A stretch of 64,000 nucleotides of DNA. Origin: Tropicibacter oceani (GTDB taxonomy: Bacteria > Pseudomonadota > Alphaproteobacteria > Rhodobacterales > Rhodobacteraceae). This document shows, piece by piece, positions 60,900 to 64,000 of the stretch; position 1 is the stretch's first letter, and every line of letters starts with the position of its first letter. Position numbers and translations under genes: made by a program. The notes under the pieces were generated by a model. It ran no database searches. It was given only the letters and a program-made list of their open reading frames with translations, and was not told the DNA's origin. Location of the stretch: positions 2,666,001-2,730,000 of the forward strand of contig NZ_CP124616.1 in NCBI RefSeq assembly GCF_029958925.1, read 5' to 3'.

Positions 60900-61537
60900 G
60901 CCAGCTCCTCGAATTCCTTTTGCAGTTTGCGCACATGCGCCACCAGCGATGGCTGTTGCAGCCGCCGCAGGCGGGTTGCCGTCACGATGGTCTGCAGATC
61001 GCCAAAGGTCCGGTCCAGATCGTCATTGACCAGCACATAGTCATAGCTGCCCCAGTGGCTGATCTCGTCCCAGCTCTTCTGCATGCGCTTGGCGATCACC
61101 TCGTCGCTGTCCTGGCCGCGGCTGATCAGCCGCCGGCGCAGTTCCGCGATCGAGGGCGGCAGGATGAAGATCGACAGCGTGTGCTGCCCCAGCGCCGAGT
61201 TCACGATCTGCTGCGCGCCCTGCCAGTCGATGTCGAACAGCACGTCGCGCCCTTCGTCGATGGCCTCTTGCACCGGGCCGCGCGGGCTGCCGTAAAAGTT
61301 GCCAAAGACATGGGCGTGTTCCAGCATGCCGTCGTTGTTCACATCCCGCTTGAACTGCGCATCGGTCAGAAAGTGGTAATCCTGGCCGTCCACCTCGCCC
61401 GGGCGCGGCGCGCGGGTGGTGGCCGAGACCGAGAAGCTGAGCGAGGGATCCCAGGCCAGCAGGCGTTTGGACAGGGTCGATTTGCCCGCGCCCGAAGGCG
61501 AGGAAAGGATGATCAAAAGGCCGCGGCGCCGCGTCAT
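60896..61537 (-). CDS. gmk: Guanylate kinase
   Basis: 213 residues. Converts GMP to GDP with ATP. P-loop [20 protein letters not shown]-binding [20 protein letters not shown] and [11 protein letters not shown] are conserved. It lies directly after yicC (3 bases), the usual alphaproteobacterial pairing. Confidence 0.97.
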   Translation of the reverse strand: MTRRRGLLIILSSPSGAGKSTLSKRLLAWDPSLSFSVSATTRAPRPGEVDGQDYHFLTDAQFKRDVNNDGMLEHAHVFGNFYGSPRGPVQEAIDEGRDVLFDIDWQGAQQIVNSALGQHTLSIFILPPSIAELRRRLISRGQDSDEVIAKRMQKSWDEISHWGSYDYVLVNDDLDRTFGDLQTIVTATRLRRLQQPSLVAHVRKLQKEFEELA

Positions 61538-61540
61538 GAC

Positions 61541-62431
61541 TTACTCCACATTCTGAACCTGTTCGCGCATCTGTTCGATCACCGTTTTCAGCGCCAGCCC
61601 GGTCCGGGTCAAGGCCGCATCGCCGGATTTGGAGCACAGGGTATTGGCCTCGCGGTTGAATTCCTGCATCAGGAAATCCAGCTTGCGCCCGACCGAGCCT
61701 GCCTCGGCCAGCAGGTCGCGCGCCGCGGTCACATGGGCGCGCAGGCGGTCGATTTCCTCGGTCACGTCGGCCTTGACCGCGATCAGCGCCAGTTCCTGCG
61801 CGATGCGCCCGGCGTCCATGCCATCGCTGTTGTCCATCACCCGCGCCAGCTGGGCGCGCAGCTTGTCGGCCTGCGCGCCTTCGCGGGCGCGGGCCTGGGT
61901 TTCGGCCGCATCGACCAGGGCCGCGATCTCGTCGCATTGGCGCGACAGGACCTCGGCCAGCTTGACGCCTTCGGCGCGGCGCATGTCGACGAAGGCGGCC
62001 AGGGCCTGTTCGAAATCGGCCATCAGCGCCTTGAGCAGCGCGCCCTGATCCACATCGCCTGCCTCGCTGGTCATCACGCCGCGCAGCCCGACGATATCGG
62101 ACGCCGTCGACGGCGCCAGCGACAGCCCGATCGCCATGGCCTGATGTTCGATCTGCGTCATCGCATCAAGCACCGCGTCCAGCTGCGCCGCGTCCAGCCG
62201 CAGCGCGCCCTCGCCCGCAACCGAGGTGATACGCAGCGCGATCTGCACGTTGCCGCGCACCAGCGCCTTGCCGGCCAGGGCGCGCACCTGCGGTTCAAGC
62301 CCGTCGATCCAGTCGGGCAGCCGCATGCGCAGGTCCAGCCCCTTGCCGTTGACGCCGCGCAATTCCCAGGTCCAGCTGAACCCCGCGGCCTCGCCCTGAA
62401 GCGAGGCGAACCCTGTCATCGACTGCCGCAT
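61541..62431 (-). CDS. yicC: YicC-family endoribonuclease
   Basis: 296 residues. N-terminal SMTGFASLQGEAAGFSWTWE and ELRGVNGKGLDLRMRLPDWI, C-terminal EEIDRLRAHVTAARDLLAEA, GRKLDFLMQEFNREANTLCS, KSGDAALTRTGLALKTVIEQ are YicC/YloC hallmarks. Members are metal-dependent endoribonucleases. It is the first gene of a yicC-gmk-carbonic anhydrase operon. Confidence 0.95.
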   Translation of the reverse strand: MRQSMTGFASLQGEAAGFSWTWELRGVNGKGLDLRMRLPDWIDGLEPQVRALAGKALVRGNVQIALRITSVAGEGALRLDAAQLDAVLDAMTQIEHQAMAIGLSLAPSTASDIVGLRGVMTSEAGDVDQGALLKALMADFEQALAAFVDMRRAEGVKLAEVLSRQCDEIAALVDAAETQARAREGAQADKLRAQLARVMDNSDGMDAGRIAQELALIAVKADVTEEIDRLRAHVTAARDLLAEAGSVGRKLDFLMQEFNREANTLCSKSGDAALTRTGLALKTVIEQMREQVQNVE

Positions 62432-62714
62432 TCCGGCCTCCTTTGTTCTGCCACGATTGGCCTAGCGGCCCGGAACCGCCATGGCAAGCATGATGCCGGT
62501 TCATAATCGTTAACGCATTGACCCCGCGCCCTATTTCCACAGGCGACGCCGACACCACCGGGCGCGGCCGTCTAGCGCGCGGTTAACCTTTTGGTCACAA
62601 ATAAGGCGAAATTGGGACAGGGTTCTGCTAGTAAGGACTCAGCAAGAATGATTAAATGTGTGTCAGGCGGAAGGGGGCTCCTGCCGGACGGAAGAAACGC
62701 TAGGAGCGACGACA

Positions 62715-63467
62715 ATGCTGGGGAATGGTGGAAAAGGTCGGGACGTGGTGTCGATGACGGATCGCGAAAAAGCACGGCGGCTGGCGCCGATCAGGGCGGT
62801 CGAAAGCTATTGGCTGGGCCTGTGCGCCGAGGACAAGGTGCCGCTGCGCAGCCAAGTCGACCCGCGCGGCATGGAAAGCGCGCTGGAAAACGCCTTTCTG
62901 ATGGAAAAGATCGCGCCGACCATGGGCAAGGTCCGCGTTGCGGGCACCCACCTGTCGGACCTGATGGGCATGCAGATCGCCGGAATGCCGCTGTCGACGC
63001 TGATTGCCCCCGCCGATCGTGAGAAATTCGGCCAGGCCATCGAAAGCCTGTTTGCCGAACCTGCCGTGATCCGCATCGACCTGCGCGCCGAAGGGGGGTT
63101 CGGCAAGCCCGACCTCGAAGGCCACATGATCATCATGCCGCTGCGCTCGGATTTTGGCGATATCAGCCGCGCCCTTGGCGCCTTGGTCACTCAGGGCCGC
63201 ATCGGTCGCACCCCGCGCCGCTTTTCGATCACCCATATCGAGGTGAGCCCGGCTTTGAACCCCGCCGCGGTTGCCAAACCGGCTCTGCCGACGCCCGAGC
63301 AACAGGGCGAAAAGGCCCCCATGCTGCGGCTTGGCTTGCCCAAGCCCGCCGCGAAAACCCCTGCGGACAGCGCCGGTTTCGAAGAACCGCGCAAAGCCTT
63401 CCAAGGCAGCGCCATCCCGGCTGCACCGCAACGCGGACACCTGCGGCTGGTCGTTTCGAACGACTGA
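62715..63467 (+). CDS. PAS-domain protein (PAS_5-like)
   Basis: 250 residues. The middle (about 25-165) resembles the PAS_5 domain found in Rhodobacterales proteins (ESYWLGLCAEDKVPLRSQVD, NAFLMEKIAPTMGKVRVAGT, MIIMPLRSDFGD). The tail (about 185-250) is Pro/Ala-rich and looks disordered. No output domain is visible. ATG 62715 follows AGGAG. The 283 bases between yicC and this gene hold its divergent promoter, with AT-rich stretches and GTTAAC motifs, but no gene. Confidence 0.75.
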   Translation: MLGNGGKGRDVVSMTDREKARRLAPIRAVESYWLGLCAEDKVPLRSQVDPRGMESALENAFLMEKIAPTMGKVRVAGTHLSDLMGMQIAGMPLSTLIAPADREKFGQAIESLFAEPAVIRIDLRAEGGFGKPDLEGHMIIMPLRSDFGDISRALGALVTQGRIGRTPRRFSITHIEVSPALNPAAVAKPALPTPEQQGEKAPMLRLGLPKPAAKTPADSAGFEEPRKAFQGSAIPAAPQRGHLRLVVSND

Positions 63468-63513
63468 GGATTTCAGACGGGACCGGGCCCTTCAGGGCCG
63501 ACCCTTGCATTCG

Positions 63514-63551
63514 ATCGGGGCCAGGAAGAATTCCTGACCCCGATTTTTTTT
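63514..63551 (+). terminator. Rho-independent terminator after the PAS gene
   Basis: ATCGGGGCCAGGAA pairs with TTCCTGACCCCGAT (one mismatch) around a GAA loop, followed by nine T. Confidence 0.9.
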
Positions 63552-63571
63552 GCCCCGCAAGCCGGACAAGG

Positions 63572-63603
63572 AAAAACCCGCCGCGCAGGGATGCACGGCG
63601 GGT
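63572..63603 (-). terminator. Terminator of the DAHP synthase gene
   Basis: On the minus strand ACCCGCCG (63596-63603) pairs with CGGCGGGT (63576-63583) and is followed by five T. It lies 26 nt past the stop codon. Confidence 0.85.
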
Positions 63604-63629
63604 CATCTGTTTGCCGGGCGGACCGGGCC

Positions 63630-64000
<371 letters not shown>

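Overview
The window is GC-rich, densely coded chromosome that reads as a member of the Rhodobacterales (Roseobacter/Rhodobacter-like alphaproteobacteria). The basis is protein family resemblance (form II CoxL, glutaryl-CoA dehydrogenase, YicC-Gmk, a Pst-Pho operon ordered phoR-pstSCAB-phoU-phoB, FNR-type boxes at a cytochrome bd locus) and a GC-rich intergenic repeat that I recognise from this group. The species cannot be named from the sequence alone. Two tRNAs, one IS element and one integrase are present. There is no rRNA and no CRISPR array.

Layout. 1-2450: 3' part of a form II CoxL-type molybdenum hydroxylase and its FAD subunit. 2610-6344: glutaryl-CoA dehydrogenase, a Rossmann/SAF oxidoreductase and a LuxR-type regulator. 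6345-6713: gene-free, strongly structured. 6766-12931 (minus): tsf, rpsB, a HupE-like membrane protein, RNase D, purN and purM. 13036-20058: tRNA(CAT), a large hybrid sensor kinase, a lone ABC permease and a NosR-like flavo-iron-sulfur protein with its FMN transferase ApbE. 20157-24904: psuK-psuG, a DUF502 membrane protein, and a minus-strand set of bdhA, a pentapeptide-repeat protein and a patatin. 25045-27204: a candidate minus-strand sRNA, an orphan peptide-type binding protein and an entericidin-like lipopeptide. 27322-31441: a response regulator, a FIST (NosP-like) protein and a NahK-like hybrid kinase, one co-directional set. 31469-34236: a small secreted protein, an orphan EnvZ-like kinase and an MBL hydrolase.

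34317-40790 is the accessory region. tRNA-Asn is followed by a tyrosine integrase, then an IS5-family (IS903-group) element without target duplication, then an apparently 5'-truncated peptidoglycan-binding-domain protein and a translationally coupled unknown protein. It looks like an eroded genomic island.

40997-50640 is a respiratory stress locus. An NsrR-like Rrf2 regulator is divergent from cydDC-cydAB-cydX, which is followed by a periplasmic DsrE-like protein, a Tat-exported sulfide:quinone-oxidoreductase-like flavoprotein and a small membrane protein. Both cyd promoters carry an FNR box, and the motif ATCACAGAT occurs three times in the two promoter regions. I infer a regulon joining low oxygen, NO and sulfide tolerance around cytochrome bd.

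50773-64000: aroQ, a 56-residue small protein, the phosphate regulon with a three-repeat Pho box before pstS, a trans-sulfuration-type PLP enzyme, a gamma-carbonic anhydrase homologue, gmk, yicC, a PAS-domain protein and the 3' part of a class II DAHP synthase gene.
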